This document shows, in pieces, positions 49,190 to 59,653 of a stretch of DNA of 64,000 bases. The position numbers and the translations under genes are program-made. Source of the DNA: Candidatus Cloacimonadota bacterium (GTDB lineage Bacteria; Cloacimonadota; Cloacimonadia; Cloacimonadales; JAIOQZ01); NCBI GenBank assembly GCA_021108395.1, contig JAIOQZ010000024.1, positions 1 to 64,000 on the forward strand, in the 5' to 3' direction. Each line of letters opens with the position of its first letter. Positions within the stretch are counted from its first letter, which is position 1. The notes beneath the pieces are model-generated. The model made no database searches, was not told where the DNA came from, and worked only from the letters and a program-made list of their open reading frames with translations.

Positions 49190-52100
49190 CTATTCTTCCG
49201 GAAGCGTCAACTCGTCGGTTGATTCCTCGTCCGAAACTGCTTTCTCAGTAAACACAGGGATAGCCACGAAGGCGGTTGTGCCCTCGTTTACTTTGCTTTG
49301 CAGCCAGATACGCCCGCCATGCAACTCCACGATACGCTGGCATGTGGCCAGACCGATGCCCAATCCGCTCGAACGATACTCGACGAATCCAGACTTGTGC
49401 GACCATAAGTCGTTCAGTTCATAGAACTTCTTGAATACGTTTTCCTGCTCGTGTTCCGGGATGCCGATACCGTTGTCCTGAACATAGACTACCAGGCTCT
49501 TGTTTCCATCGATTTCTTCGGTGGGAAACGAAGACAGGCGCACCCCGATGACGATGGTGCCAAAGTCTTTGGTGAAACGGATAGCGTTGTGAACCAGGTT
49601 ATACAGCAGCAGGTCGAACGCCTCCCAGTTGGCCTGAATCCGCGGCAGAGTCTCCGGCATTTCCAGGCTGATTCGCATCTTGCGCTCGGCTGAGATGATC
49701 TCGGCGCGATTGAATATTTCTTCGAGGATAGGGCGCACATCGGTGGGCTCACGGTTCAGCGTGGTTATCATCGAGTACTTGTTCAGCGTAACGATGTCCC
49801 TGGTGGTCGAGAGCAGTTTCTTCACGCTCTCTTCCAGTTTACCGAGGTTCTTGCCCACCTCGGTCTGATCGCCCTCGGTCTTCTTCCGCAGGCGGTTCAC
49901 ATAGCCCTGAAGGGTAACCAGCGGCGTGTTCAGCTCGTGACTGACGATGGCGATGAAGTTATCCTTCACCAGGTCGAGCGTTTGCAGCTCGAGGTTCTTT
50001 CGCACCAGCATCTCGTACTGCCGCGCATTCTTCAGAGCCACCGAGAACTCGAGGAGCAGCATGTCCATGAAATCGGTGTTGAGGTGTGTTTCCTCCTGGC
50101 TCGAGTTGAAGTTGTCGAGATAGAGAAAACCGTGCAGGCCGTCGTCAACGAAGATGGGCGCGCAGTAGATGGAGTGAAGCTGGTAATCCTGAACGCTGAT
50201 GGAGTTCTTGAATGTGTTGTCGAGCATGGCGTTCAGCGTATAGATTGATTCCCCGGTAGTCTGCACTTCGCTCAACAGCGTCTTGCTGACGTTGATAAAC
50301 TCTCGCATCAGTTGCTTCTGCTCGTCCATCGCCACCTGATAGACATAGTTGCCAAATGTGTCTTTCTTGATGAGAAACCCGCGTGAAAACCCGGTGAAGT
50401 CTATGGCGAAGCTGACGATCTCGTGTTCGAGCTTGCCCACGTCATGAATACTGAAGAACTCCTGCGAAGCTGTCATGATCTTCTGGAGTAACTGCATTCG
50501 GCGGCTGAGATCACCAAACTCTTTGATGCGCATAAGAATGGAGGTAAGATGCAATCGCAGTACGCGGGCAATCCGCAGCTCGGGGCCGCGAAACGGCATT
50601 TCGCCCAGGTCAGAGAGCAACAGACAGCCAACTTTGGTGGAACGTATCTTGAGCGGAACAAACAGGAAATGCTTGCCTTGCATTTCCTTTGAACGTATTT
50701 TGTTCATTTCTACGCACTTCTCGATTTCGGAAAACACTTCGGGAACATAGAGGTCGTCTTCGCTCATGTTGTGCAGCAGGAAAGATTTACCGTGTCTCTT
50801 GAACTCGTCGTAGAGCAGAACGGAGTAGGCATCGGGCGCCAGCAGGTTGTGAACGATTTTATCGATGAAAAATTTCATCCGTCCAATCTCGTTGAGCTTG
50901 AAAAGATCGTAAAGCTGATTCTGCCATTCATCTTTCTGGTATCTTGTTCTTGGCGTGACGGTTACACTGACCATTTCTTTCACGTCGCCGTCAAGCTGAT
51001 GCCTGTGCCGCAGCAATTTGCGGTCGTGCTCGGGAATCTTGCGGCAAGCCGCCTCGACACGTTCCCGCAGCTTCGCATGATACTCACTGGTCATTTTCTC
51101 CTGCCGCAGGCTCATATAAATCTGTGTCAGCCGCACATAAATATCGATTTCGAGTATGAAAAACTTCTGTTTCTTCACCGAGTCGATCATGGCCAGCAGG
51201 CTTCGCAGCACACGCCGCAGAGGCACGCTCCGATCGAGCAGTTCGAGGTCGCAGCGGGCAAGTTGGGCGACAATGTCCCAGTACTTGAAATTATAGGTCT
51301 TGATGAGTTGCTCGGCGCGTTCGAGATGGGCCATGCCAGTTTCCAGATTGCCCAGGGCAACGTAGCAACGCACAATATCGATGTGCAGAATGGCCTGTGC
51401 ATATGCGCTTCGATTCCGTTGGGCGTATTCCATCGCCTGCTCGAAGTGCTGGATAGCCGTTTCGGGGTCTTCGGTGTGCAGCGACATCAGACCCAGAATC
51501 TGGTAATAGAACTCCTCCTCGCGCTGCTCGACAAAATTGATCTGAGTGTTCCGCTGCATCAGAGCGACAACCTCCTCCACATTGCCGATGTGAAACAGGT
51601 AATAGAACCATGTTTTCACCAGCGGCGTAAGCGCCTTAACGCGGCCTTCGATTAGTTCGGGAGCGTGTTTCTTGATAAAAGCGTAGTAGCGGTCGAAGCC
51701 GCGAATCTTGATGAGCGTGAGCGCCAGGTTGTTGCGCACAGATTGCAGGAAGTCGGTGCCGCCCATCTCGACGATGATGGTCTCGGCTTTGTTCAGATAC
51801 GACTCGGCTTTGCTGAACCGCCCCTGCTTGATGTACGCCTCACCGAAATTGATGAATGCCAGTACCTGTCCGCGTTTCTGATCAACGCGGTCGCAGAGAT
51901 CGAAGGCCTTCTGGAAGTAGATGAAGGCGGTCTTTGTATCACCCTGGCGCAGGGCGATGTCGCCAATATTGTTATACACCAGGCCAAGTGAGCGCACATT
52001 GTTGACCTTCTCCCAGATTCGTTTGGCTTTCTGAAAATTCTTCTGCGCCTCCTCGATGGATTTCTCTGATATGTAGAGAAAGGCCAGATTGTTGTATAGA

Positions 52101-54694
52101 GAACCCAGACGGACAAGAAACGGGGTGTCGTCGTGCATGTCGAGCTGGCTCAGGGTGTCTTCGAGCAAGTTGATGGCGTCCTGCTGTCGGCCTTGCGCCG
52201 CCATAACCAGCGCCTTGCGATCGACATAGTTGACCAAGAGATCCGGCGACATCTTCAGCCCATCGAGCTTGCTCAGATAATTTTCTGCGGCCGGCAAGTC
52301 CTCCAGGCGATAGGCGTTCCAGACAAGATAGATGAGCGCCTCGATGCGCTGACGCCCCGTGATAGCTCTTTGCAGGGCCTTATCGAGCAATCGCTTGGCA
52401 CGGTGGTATTTGTCCAGCCCCATGTAGAGCGAGCCGCTCACAAAAAAGCGCTCGAAAATGTTTGGCAGGTTGCGAATCGAAGTGAGCAGCTTCAACGCCG
52501 TCTGGATGCTGCCGGTCAATTCTGCCTTCTCGCGGAACATCGTGAGATCGACCATTAACTCGGCGCCACTCACCTCCACCTTTTTTGAAAAATCAAGTTC
52601 GATGACCTTGCATATCTCTACGAAGGCTTCCTCCTGCCGGTACTGCTCGCTGTAGATATGGGCCAGCACGAGGGTATATTGACGCATCGAGGTGTTGTCA
52701 TCGGCCTGGCGGGCATTGCGCACCAGCCCAATTGCGATTTCCGGCAGAGTTATCTGCTTGTCTGCAAAGTAACTCAGCACGCGAAGCGATATTTCTTTCT
52801 GGGTTTCCGAGCCACTCTCCTTGAACAGACGCTTCTGCGCCTCGATGAAGGCGAAATGATAGAACTCTCCGGCTTTGCGCCAAATCTCCGTATTGAAAGC
52901 TTCATTGATGAGAAAAAACACCTCCTTCTCGTCAATGTCGAGAATGCTTTGCACCAGATGCTTCGAAAACGGCGTGAAGCAGCAGGCCAGCTGTTGTAAG
53001 GCACGATACCCCTTCTCAGAAAGATGACTCAGACGGTTGTAGATGGCGTTTTTGAGCTGGTCTGGCAACTCGTAATCGCTCCAGTCATAGTCAAAGTGAA
53101 ACTCGCGTCTGTGCCAGATGCGGTGCTTTTCGGTAAGGTCCACCAGAATCTCCTGGATGAACAACGGGATGCCGTTCGAGCGTCGCCACAGTTCCCTTGC
53201 GAACGCTTCCGACGCCTCCTGTCCCACCAGCTTGCCGATGTATTCTCGGGTCTGGTTCTCGCTGTAGGGCTCGATCTTGAACTGCACCGAGTGGATGAGG
53301 CCGCGCACTCTGCTGGGGTCGTCAACACTGATGATGATCAATACGCGCTTCTCGATCATCTCCTTCGAGATGAAGTTGACGAAATCGATGGTCTCACTGG
53401 TAAGGTTCTGTCCGGCGCGGATGATGAACACCAGCGGCTTGATTTCGGACAGGTGAAAGATGAATGAGCGCGCCGAGTTGAAGTCGAGGCCCAGCTCGCT
53501 GGCCGATTCCGACAAATCCTTCGCCTTTTCCTCCGACTCGAACAGGTATTTCTGGAATTTTTCTGAGATGTTGTCCAGGTCTTCCTGTAGTTGCCGGTTC
53601 TTCTTCACGTTGCTGTGAAATTCCTTTGCGAGGGCAAAGAAAGGGTCACGCTGAGTGGACGAGCAGGTGTAGTCGAAGACAAAGTTTTCGTCTGACAGCA
53701 GATGATAGCGAAACAGTGACAGCAGGTTGTCCTTGCCGATGCCCGATCCGCCGATGATGACGACCAGCTTGCCGTTGCCCTCATGAATGATGGGGACGAA
53801 ATCGAGAAGCTGATGCGAGTAGTCTTCGCGCACGAAGTAGCTGTGGAAACGAAGCGTGGTCACCGCAGAGCGTTTCTGGGAGAATGAGTATTTCTTGAGC
53901 TGTATGCGATTGATGTAGCCAATGATGCTCTCCACGTCGGGATAGCGGTCGGCCGGGTTCTTTTCCAGCAGCTTCAGGATGAGCTTTTCGAGCTGTGGCG
54001 GAATGTCCGGGTTGATTTCGTGGGGAAACTTGGGAAAGAAGTGCTGCTGGTTGCCGGCGATGAGCTTGTGAATCTGCTCGATGCTGAACGGGTGGGTGCC
54101 TGTGGTCAGCTTGTAGAGGGTAACGCCAAGCGAATAGTAATCGCTCTGGGGCACGGCGCCGACGCCGAGATAGATTTCCGGGGCGACGTATGGCAGGCTG
54201 CCGGAGATGGTCTGCTGGTTCTTTTGCACGTCTATCTTGGCAAACCCGAAGTCGAGCACCTTCACCTGCGGTTTGCCGCGAACAATGCGATACATGATGT
54301 TCTCAGGCTTGATGTCTTTATGAACCATGTCCTGAAGATGCAGTGCGTTGAGCGCGTAGCAGGTCTGCACGATAATATCGTAGAGCATCTCGATGTTGTA
54401 GGGCTTGAAGCGGTAGCTCGACAGCGTTTTGCCCTCATAGTAATCGCTGATGTAATAGATATGTTTGCCCATATTGCCAAAGTTCTGCACACTGAGCAGA
54501 TTGGGATGCTTGATCTGTGTGATGTGCAGCATATCTTCGGCGGAGAACTTCTCGTAAAACCGCTCGCTTTCGATTTTATGAAACAGTTTGAGCGCGTATA
54601 TCTTGCCCGTACGTGAGTCGCGCACTTTATACACCGTGGCCCACAGTCCGGTGCCCAGTCGCTCCAATACGTCGTACCGTGAATCGATAATCAT
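49190..54694 (-). CDS. Giant Ser/Thr-kinase - ATPase - TPR - GAF - histidine-kinase fusion
   Basis: 1834 residues from the ATG at 54694, with GGAGG upstream; the frame to 54772 adds leader. Order: Hanks-type kinase (~1-280) with GTGLWATVY, Lys36 in YALKLFH, HKDIKPEN, DFGFAK and YVAPE; an NTPase with Walker-A-like GGSGIGKDN (the usual Ser/Thr is Asp); TPR repeats (~650-1200); a GAF-like region (~1290-1560); HisKA with VSHELNTPLVTL (phospho-His about 1586); and HATPase with NLVHNAIRF, VQDNGIGIPEH and GLGIGLA. It combines phospho-Ser/Thr and phospho-His signalling, as in cyanobacterial and myxobacterial analogues. No receiver is fused. The nearest candidate partner is the receiver/H-box protein at 37806. 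Confidence 0.9.
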   Translation of the reverse strand: MIIDSRYDVLERLGTGLWATVYKVRDSRTGKIYALKLFHKIESERFYEKFSAEDMLHITQIKHPNLLSVQNFGNMGKHIYYISDYYEGKTLSSYRFKPYNIEMLYDIIVQTCYALNALHLQDMVHKDIKPENIMYRIVRGKPQVKVLDFGFAKIDVQKNQQTISGSLPYVAPEIYLGVGAVPQSDYYSLGVTLYKLTTGTHPFSIEQIHKLIAGNQQHFFPKFPHEINPDIPPQLEKLILKLLEKNPADRYPDVESIIGYINRIQLKKYSFSQKRSAVTTLRFHSYFVREDYSHQLLDFVPIIHEGNGKLVVIIGGSGIGKDNLLSLFRYHLLSDENFVFDYTCSSTQRDPFFALAKEFHSNVKKNRQLQEDLDNISEKFQKYLFESEEKAKDLSESASELGLDFNSARSFIFHLSEIKPLVFIIRAGQNLTSETIDFVNFISKEMIEKRVLIIISVDDPSRVRGLIHSVQFKIEPYSENQTREYIGKLVGQEASEAFARELWRRSNGIPLFIQEILVDLTEKHRIWHRREFHFDYDWSDYELPDQLKNAIYNRLSHLSEKGYRALQQLACCFTPFSKHLVQSILDIDEKEVFFLINEAFNTEIWRKAGEFYHFAFIEAQKRLFKESGSETQKEISLRVLSYFADKQITLPEIAIGLVRNARQADDNTSMRQYTLVLAHIYSEQYRQEEAFVEICKVIELDFSKKVEVSGAELMVDLTMFREKAELTGSIQTALKLLTSIRNLPNIFERFFVSGSLYMGLDKYHRAKRLLDKALQRAITGRQRIEALIYLVWNAYRLEDLPAAENYLSKLDGLKMSPDLLVNYVDRKALVMAAQGRQQDAINLLEDTLSQLDMHDDTPFLVRLGSLYNNLAFLYISEKSIEEAQKNFQKAKRIWEKVNNVRSLGLVYNNIGDIALRQGDTKTAFIYFQKAFDLCDRVDQKRGQVLAFINFGEAYIKQGRFSKAESYLNKAETIIVEMGGTDFLQSVRNNLALTLIKIRGFDRYYAFIKKHAPELIEGRVKALTPLVKTWFYYLFHIGNVEEVVALMQRNTQINFVEQREEEFYYQILGLMSLHTEDPETAIQHFEQAMEYAQRNRSAYAQAILHIDIVRCYVALGNLETGMAHLERAEQLIKTYNFKYWDIVAQLARCDLELLDRSVPLRRVLRSLLAMIDSVKKQKFFILEIDIYVRLTQIYMSLRQEKMTSEYHAKLRERVEAACRKIPEHDRKLLRHRHQLDGDVKEMVSVTVTPRTRYQKDEWQNQLYDLFKLNEIGRMKFFIDKIVHNLLAPDAYSVLLYDEFKRHGKSFLLHNMSEDDLYVPEVFSEIEKCVEMNKIRSKEMQGKHFLFVPLKIRSTKVGCLLLSDLGEMPFRGPELRIARVLRLHLTSILMRIKEFGDLSRRMQLLQKIMTASQEFFSIHDVGKLEHEIVSFAIDFTGFSRGFLIKKDTFGNYVYQVAMDEQKQLMREFINVSKTLLSEVQTTGESIYTLNAMLDNTFKNSISVQDYQLHSIYCAPIFVDDGLHGFLYLDNFNSSQEETHLNTDFMDMLLLEFSVALKNARQYEMLVRKNLELQTLDLVKDNFIAIVSHELNTPLVTLQGYVNRLRKKTEGDQTEVGKNLGKLEESVKKLLSTTRDIVTLNKYSMITTLNREPTDVRPILEEIFNRAEIISAERKMRISLEMPETLPRIQANWEAFDLLLYNLVHNAIRFTKDFGTIVIGVRLSSFPTEEIDGNKSLVVYVQDNGIGIPEHEQENVFKKFYELNDLWSHKSGFVEYRSSGLGIGLATCQRIVELHGGRIWLQSKVNEGTTAFVAIPVFTEKAVSDEESTDELTLPEE

Positions 54695-55009
54695 AGTTTC
54701 CTCCATAATACCAGTGACTATGTATGCAGGTGGGCTGAGGAATGTCAAGAACACTTCGCCCAACACAGACATACCCTCGGAAATTTTGCAAAAAAGGCGA
54801 CCCAGTTATTTTATTCAAAAGTCGATGCAAATTTGTCCTAACTTCGGAATTGATGTGTTAAAACACACCTGTATCGCTCAGTTTGAACAAATTTGCTATC
54901 GATTTGCTTTTGAAAAAGCAAACACAAAACGACAGACAGAGACGATGAGCAGGTTTCGCTTGCCAGGTTCTGCGCTCCGCATAGACTTTGCCAGAGCAGG
55001 AGGCGCGGT
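54695..55009. other. Divergent intergenic region between giant kinase and adenine deaminase
   Basis: 315 bases, AT-rich toward the deaminase side. It contains an eight-base AT-rich hairpin TTTGCTTT / AAAGCAAA (54903-54910, 54915-54922) and the AGGAGG of the deaminase (near 54998). I saw no purine-riboswitch-like core, tRNA or strong promoter match. Confidence 0.5.
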
Positions 55010-56668
55010 ATGAGCACAGACGGCTCTTTTGTCATCGCAGGCCAGGTTGTTGACGTTATTGCGGGGACGACCCAGCCAAGCGAGGTAAGCGTGCGCGAGG
55101 GGCGCGTGGTCGCTGTGCGTCCGGTGCGCCACGCTCCGAATCGCTGGATTATGCCAGGGTTCATCGATGCTCACGTTCACATCGAAAGCTCGATGCTGAC
55201 GCCGGTCGAGTTCGCGCGGATGGCGGCTCCATTCGGCACTGTGGCCACAGTCTCCGACCCCCACGAAATCGCCAACGTGCTCGGACTGCCGGGCATCGAT
55301 TTCATGCTGGCCAACGCGGCGATGTCACCGCTCAAGTTTCACTTCGGCGCATCATCGTGCGTGCCTGCCTCGCCATTCGAGACAAGCGGGGCCACACTCG
55401 ACGTGGCCGCTGTGCGCAACCTGCTGCGGCGACCCGACATCCATTTTCTCAGCGAGGTGATGAACTGGCCGGGGGTCATCGCCGGAGACGCGGCGGTCAT
55501 CGGCAAGATCGAGGCTGCCCGCGCCCTGGGCAAGCCAGTGGACGGTCACGCCCCAGGGCTGCGCGGCAGCGAACTGGCCGTCTATGTCCGTGCCGGAATC
55601 GCCACCGACCACGAGACGTTCGAGCTGGACGAGGGCCGTGAGAAAATCGCGCTGGGCATGAAGCTCATCCTGCGGCAGGGATCGGGTGCGCGCAATCTCG
55701 ACGCTCTGCTGCCGCTGCTGGATGAGTTCCCCAACCGCTGCATGTTGTGTACAGACGACATCCACCCCGACCTGCTCGAATCTGGGCATATCGACCGGCT
55801 TGTGCGCCGCGCAATCAGGGGCGGCGTCTCACACATGAAGGTCTTGCGGGCGGCCACCCTGAATCCGGCGCTCCATTACGGACTCGATGTCGGCTTGCTG
55901 CAACCCGGCGACTCCGCAGATTTCATCGTCACCACCAACCCGAACGACCTGCGTGTGCTCGAAACATGGATTGCCGGAGTGAAGGTTGCAAACGCCTCCG
56001 GTGCGCTGTTCCCCTCTGTGCAGATGAAGCCGCTCAACGCATTCCGCACCCAGGCGGTGAGCCTTGCCGACATCGCCCTCGCCGGTCATCACGGGCGGGT
56101 TCATGTCATCGACGTCGTCGATGGCCAGGTGTTCACGGGGCGCTCCACCCACACGCTGCCGCTCACATCCGGTGGCGCTCTTGCGCCCGATCCCGACGAC
56201 GACGTGATCAAGCTGGTGGTGGTCAACCGCTACAGGCCGCAGCGTCCGGCCATCGCCTTCGTGCGCGGCTTTGGTCTGCGGGAAGGCGCGCTGGCGTCGT
56301 CAGTGGCGCACGACTCGCACAACATCATCGCCTGCGGCTGCAACGACAGCGACCTCGTCGAGGCCATCAACGCGGTGATACGCCACAAGGGCGGGCTTGC
56401 GTTTGCGCAGGGCAGCCGCCGCGCCGTCCTCAAGCTTCCTGTTGCCGGACTGATGAGCGACCGGCCCGGCCAAGCCGTTGCAAAGGATTACCGCGAACTC
56501 ACACGGCTTGCCGTCGGCACCGGCAGCTCGCTTTCGGCACCGTACATGGCGCTGTCGTTTCTGGCGCTCACCGTCATCCCCCGTCTCAAACTCAGCGATC
56601 TCGGCCTCGTTGACACCGAGGCGCAAGCCTTCATCTCAGTGGCAATCGACGACCCTGCCGCCCAGTGA
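55010..56668 (+). CDS. ade: Adenine deaminase
   Basis: 552 residues, in the normal range. Amidohydrolase metal motif GFIDAHVHIESSML, the second-shell DPHEIANVLG, DGHAPGLRGSEL, CTDDIHPDLL and the C-terminal ALSFLALTVIPRLKLSD. These fit bacterial Ade (AdeC). It converts adenine to hypoxanthine and ammonia. It starts a compact plus-strand run; the genes that follow handle sugars rather than purines, so linkage may be coincidental. Confidence 0.9.
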   Translation: MSTDGSFVIAGQVVDVIAGTTQPSEVSVREGRVVAVRPVRHAPNRWIMPGFIDAHVHIESSMLTPVEFARMAAPFGTVATVSDPHEIANVLGLPGIDFMLANAAMSPLKFHFGASSCVPASPFETSGATLDVAAVRNLLRRPDIHFLSEVMNWPGVIAGDAAVIGKIEAARALGKPVDGHAPGLRGSELAVYVRAGIATDHETFELDEGREKIALGMKLILRQGSGARNLDALLPLLDEFPNRCMLCTDDIHPDLLESGHIDRLVRRAIRGGVSHMKVLRAATLNPALHYGLDVGLLQPGDSADFIVTTNPNDLRVLETWIAGVKVANASGALFPSVQMKPLNAFRTQAVSLADIALAGHHGRVHVIDVVDGQVFTGRSTHTLPLTSGGALAPDPDDDVIKLVVVNRYRPQRPAIAFVRGFGLREGALASSVAHDSHNIIACGCNDSDLVEAINAVIRHKGGLAFAQGSRRAVLKLPVAGLMSDRPGQAVAKDYRELTRLAVGTGSSLSAPYMALSFLALTVIPRLKLSDLGLVDTEAQAFISVAIDDPAAQ

Positions 56669-56726
56669 CGCGAAAAAACTTTACACTTTTTCCCCAGCGG
56701 ACAGTTTTAACCGACAGGGGGAAACA

Positions 56727-57521
56727 GTGTCCAATATCGCAAGTTCCGCAATCCTCGGCCCCGATACCACCGTGGGCTTCAATACCGTTATTCTCGCCAA
56801 TGTTCGCATTGGAGAAGGCTGCCGCATCGGGCACAACGTGGTCATCCACGAGGGCACGGTCATCGGCGACTTCGTGCGCATCGACGACAACACAGTCATT
56901 GGCAAGCAGCCGATGCGCTCGCCACGCAGCATTTTCAAGGACGACAAAAAGCTCGGCCCGGCGCACATCGCAAGCGAATGCCTCATCGGCGCCGGTGTCG
57001 TCATCTACGCCCAGTGCGCCATCGGCCAACGCAATCTCGTGGCCGACCTCGCCACCATCCGCGAGAACGTCACCCTGGGCGAGTTCAACATTGTCGGGCG
57101 CGGCGTGGCTATCGAGAACTTCGTCACCATAGGCAGCCGCAACAAGTTCGAGACCAACTGCTACATCACCGCCTATTCCGAAATCGGCGACTATTGCTTC
57201 ATTGCGCCGTGTGTGGCCACCAGCAACGACAACTTCATGGGGCGTGACAAGGAACGCTTCAATCACTTCAAAGGCATCACCGTCAAAACCGGCGGGCGCA
57301 TCGGCGTCAACGCCACCATCCTGCCAGGGCGCACCGTGCATGAGGACGGCGTTGTAGCCGGTGGGGCGGTTGTATCGCGGGACGTCGATGCCGGCAGCAT
57401 CGTAGCCGGCGTGCCTGCCAGGCCGTTGCGCTCGGTGCCGGAAACTCAACTCCTGAAAAACAATTTGGACACGCCCGCCCGCACAGCGGGATTAAATAGC
57501 ACAGCGAAAGCAGGTAAATAA
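56727..57521 (+). CDS. Left-handed beta-helix (hexapeptide) acyl/acetyltransferase
   Basis: 264 residues from a GTG at 56727 with GGGGG upstream; an open frame to 56478 overlaps the deaminase. Hexapeptide turns are regular: ANVRIGEGCRIGHNVVIHEG, VIGDFVRIDDNTVIG, IGVNATILPGRTVHEDGVVA and the GVPARPLR ending. The family includes LpxA/LpxD and sugar N-acetyltransferases; neither is certain. It sits seven bases from a GT2 gene, suggesting envelope glycan synthesis. Confidence 0.8.
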   Translation: MSNIASSAILGPDTTVGFNTVILANVRIGEGCRIGHNVVIHEGTVIGDFVRIDDNTVIGKQPMRSPRSIFKDDKKLGPAHIASECLIGAGVVIYAQCAIGQRNLVADLATIRENVTLGEFNIVGRGVAIENFVTIGSRNKFETNCYITAYSEIGDYCFIAPCVATSNDNFMGRDKERFNHFKGITVKTGGRIGVNATILPGRTVHEDGVVAGGAVVSRDVDAGSIVAGVPARPLRSVPETQLLKNNLDTPARTAGLNSTAKAGK

Positions 57522-57528
57522 CGCCATT

Positions 57529-58305
57529 ATGGAACAAGACATACTGCTTCACGACAACCCGCCGGAACATGACAGCATCCCGTCCAGTCTTGTCATTGTG
57601 CCCACATACAACGAGGCCGAGAACATCGAAGCGCTGCTGAAGGCGCTGCTGGCTCTGCATCCAAAGCTGCATACCCTCATCGTTGACGATAACTCGCCCG
57701 ACGGCACCGCCGCGCTGGTGAAACAGCAGCAGGAGCACAGCGAGCGCATTCACCTGCTGCAACGCCCCGGCAAGATGGGGCTTGGCTCGGCTTATGTGGA
57801 CGGCTTCAAGTATGCCCTCGAACGCGACTACGAGCTAATCTTCGAGATGGACGCCGACTTCTCTCACTGTCCGGCGGAAATATTGCAGATGATCGAAGTG
57901 ATACCCCGCTATGACCTGGTCATCGGTTCCCGCTACGTCAGCGGTATCAACGTGGTCAACTGGCCATTGCACCGGCTGTTTCTCAGCTACATGGCCTCGA
58001 AGTATGTGTGGCTCATCACCGGCCTGCCCGTGCGCGACCCCACCGGCGGCTTCAAGTGTTTCCGTCGCCGTGTGCTCGAAGCCATCGACCTGGACAACAT
58101 CCTCTCCGACGGCTATTCGTTCCAGGTCGAGATGAACTTCCGCGCCTGGCTGCACGGCTTCCGCATCAAAGAGATTCCCATCGTCTTCACCGACCGCCGC
58201 AGCGGAAAATCGAAGATGTCGAAAAAGATTATTTTTGAAGCTGTCTGGATGATGTGGAAGCTGAAGCTGCTGCAACTGACGGGCAGGATTCCTCGCAAGA
58301 GGTAG
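57529..58305 (+). CDS. Polyprenol-phosphate mannosyltransferase-like GT2 (DPM1-like)
   Basis: 258 residues. GT2 fold: VIVPTYNEAENIEALLKAL, DDNSPDGTAALV, EMDADFSHCP (the DxD metal site), VIGSRYVSGINVVNW and DPTGGFKCFRRRVLEAID. It has no C-terminal membrane helices beyond a hydrophobic tail (FEAVWMMWKLKLLQL). Family role: makes polyprenyl-phosphate-mannose as a sugar donor outside the cytoplasm; sugar identity is inferred. Confidence 0.85.
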   Translation: MEQDILLHDNPPEHDSIPSSLVIVPTYNEAENIEALLKALLALHPKLHTLIVDDNSPDGTAALVKQQQEHSERIHLLQRPGKMGLGSAYVDGFKYALERDYELIFEMDADFSHCPAEILQMIEVIPRYDLVIGSRYVSGINVVNWPLHRLFLSYMASKYVWLITGLPVRDPTGGFKCFRRRVLEAIDLDNILSDGYSFQVEMNFRAWLHGFRIKEIPIVFTDRRSGKSKMSKKIIFEAVWMMWKLKLLQLTGRIPRKR

Positions 58306-58306
58306 A

Positions 58307-59653
58307 GTGCGCATGAACAAGATTCTCAGCTCGCTCGCCATCGAGAAGGTGGTGTTTCGCGGCTACGGTTTGGCTCACGCCGACGGCGAAGCCGTGTTCG
58401 TGGCAAGCGCCGTACCTGGCGACGTGGTGAACGCGCAGGTACTGCACCGTCGCGGGCGGGTTCGCCTGGCGCGCATCGAAAGCTATGTGCAGCGCTCGCC
58501 TCACGCCATCGAGCCGCCCTGCGAAGTCTTCGGAACCTGCGGCGGCTGCGACTGGCTGCACCTCCCCTACGATATGCAGCTTGTGTTCAAGCAGCAGATG
58601 ATTGAGCAGCTCTTTGGCGAAGTAACCGGCGCCAGCGCCGCGCTGCAACCCATCATCGCCTCGCCACAGCAGACCCGCTATCGCAACAAGGCCTTCCTGC
58701 CGGTGCGCCTGGTGGACGGCAAGCCCCGCATCGGCATGTTCGAGCGCCGCTCGCACAAGGTGACACCCCACCGCGACTGCCAGTTGCAACCAACGCTGTT
58801 CGACCGCGCAGCCGCCACATTCCGGGGTTATCTCGAAGCGGCGAGCGTGCCCATCTATAACGAGCGCACCCATCGCGGCTCGGTGCGCTTCTTTGGCATC
58901 CGGCAAGCGCAGGCCACTGGCGAAGCGGTGGTGGTGGTGGTGTCTCGCAGCGCCAAGCTGCCCTTCACGCGGCAGCTCGTGCGAGCGCTCACCGAGGCGC
59001 ATCCCGAAATCGTGGGCGTGGTGCACAACATCAATACCAGGCGAGGCAACACCATCCTGGGCGAGCGGGAAAAGATGCTGTGGGGCAGGCCGTGGATCGA
59101 AGAACGCCTGGGCGAGCATGTCTTTCACATCGACTACGCCAGCTTTTTTCAGGTCAACACCGGCCTGGCGCAAGCGATGTACAGCTTCGTGCACGATAAG
59201 CTGGGCGAGGAGAGCAACGTCATCGATGCCTTCGCGGGTACCGGCGCCATCGGCATATACATCCACCAACGGGCGAAAAACGTCTGGTGCGTCGAGCGTC
59301 ATCCGGCCGCCTGCCGCGACGCAACAGAGAACGCTGCCCGCGCCAGCGCCGACAACCTCTGCGTTGTGAGGGGCGAGGTGGAGACCGAGGTTCCCCGCCT
59401 CTGCCGCGAGCACAGCATCGACACCATCATTTTTGACCCGCCACGACGGGGACTCGACGCCGCCACCATCGAGGCAGTGGCGACAACCGCCCTGCGCCGC
59501 GTCATCTACATCAGTTGCAACGCCGGCACGCAGGTGCGCGACGTGCAGCGACTGCAAGCGCACGGCTTTAGCCTCACGCTGGTTCAGCCCTTCGACATGT
59601 TCCCTCAGACCCACCACACCGAAAACCTCTGCATTCTGGAGCGTACGCCGTGA
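58307..59653 (+). CDS. rlmD: 23S rRNA (uracil-1939-C5)-methyltransferase
   Basis: 448 residues from the GTG at 58307; the ATG at 58313 is possible. N-terminal TRAM-like OB region (RGYGLAHADGEAVFVASAVP), [4Fe-4S] Cys motif CEVFGTCGGCDWLHL with a later HRDCQL, SAM motif DAFAGTGAIGI, IIFDPPRRGLD and the catalytic Cys in YISCNAGTQVRDV. The set fits RlmD. It overlaps the next gene by four bases. Confidence 0.85.
   Translation: MRMNKILSSLAIEKVVFRGYGLAHADGEAVFVASAVPGDVVNAQVLHRRGRVRLARIESYVQRSPHAIEPPCEVFGTCGGCDWLHLPYDMQLVFKQQMIEQLFGEVTGASAALQPIIASPQQTRYRNKAFLPVRLVDGKPRIGMFERRSHKVTPHRDCQLQPTLFDRAAATFRGYLEAASVPIYNERTHRGSVRFFGIRQAQATGEAVVVVVSRSAKLPFTRQLVRALTEAHPEIVGVVHNINTRRGNTILGEREKMLWGRPWIEERLGEHVFHIDYASFFQVNTGLAQAMYSFVHDKLGEESNVIDAFAGTGAIGIYIHQRAKNVWCVERHPAACRDATENAARASADNLCVVRGEVETEVPRLCREHSIDTIIFDPPRRGLDAATIEAVATTALRRVIYISCNAGTQVRDVQRLQAHGFSLTLVQPFDMFPQTHHTENLCILERTP

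Noticed and set aside
54773-55009. Purine riboswitch before adenine deaminase
   Set aside because: Only short AT-rich hairpins are present; the conserved purine aptamer core was not found.
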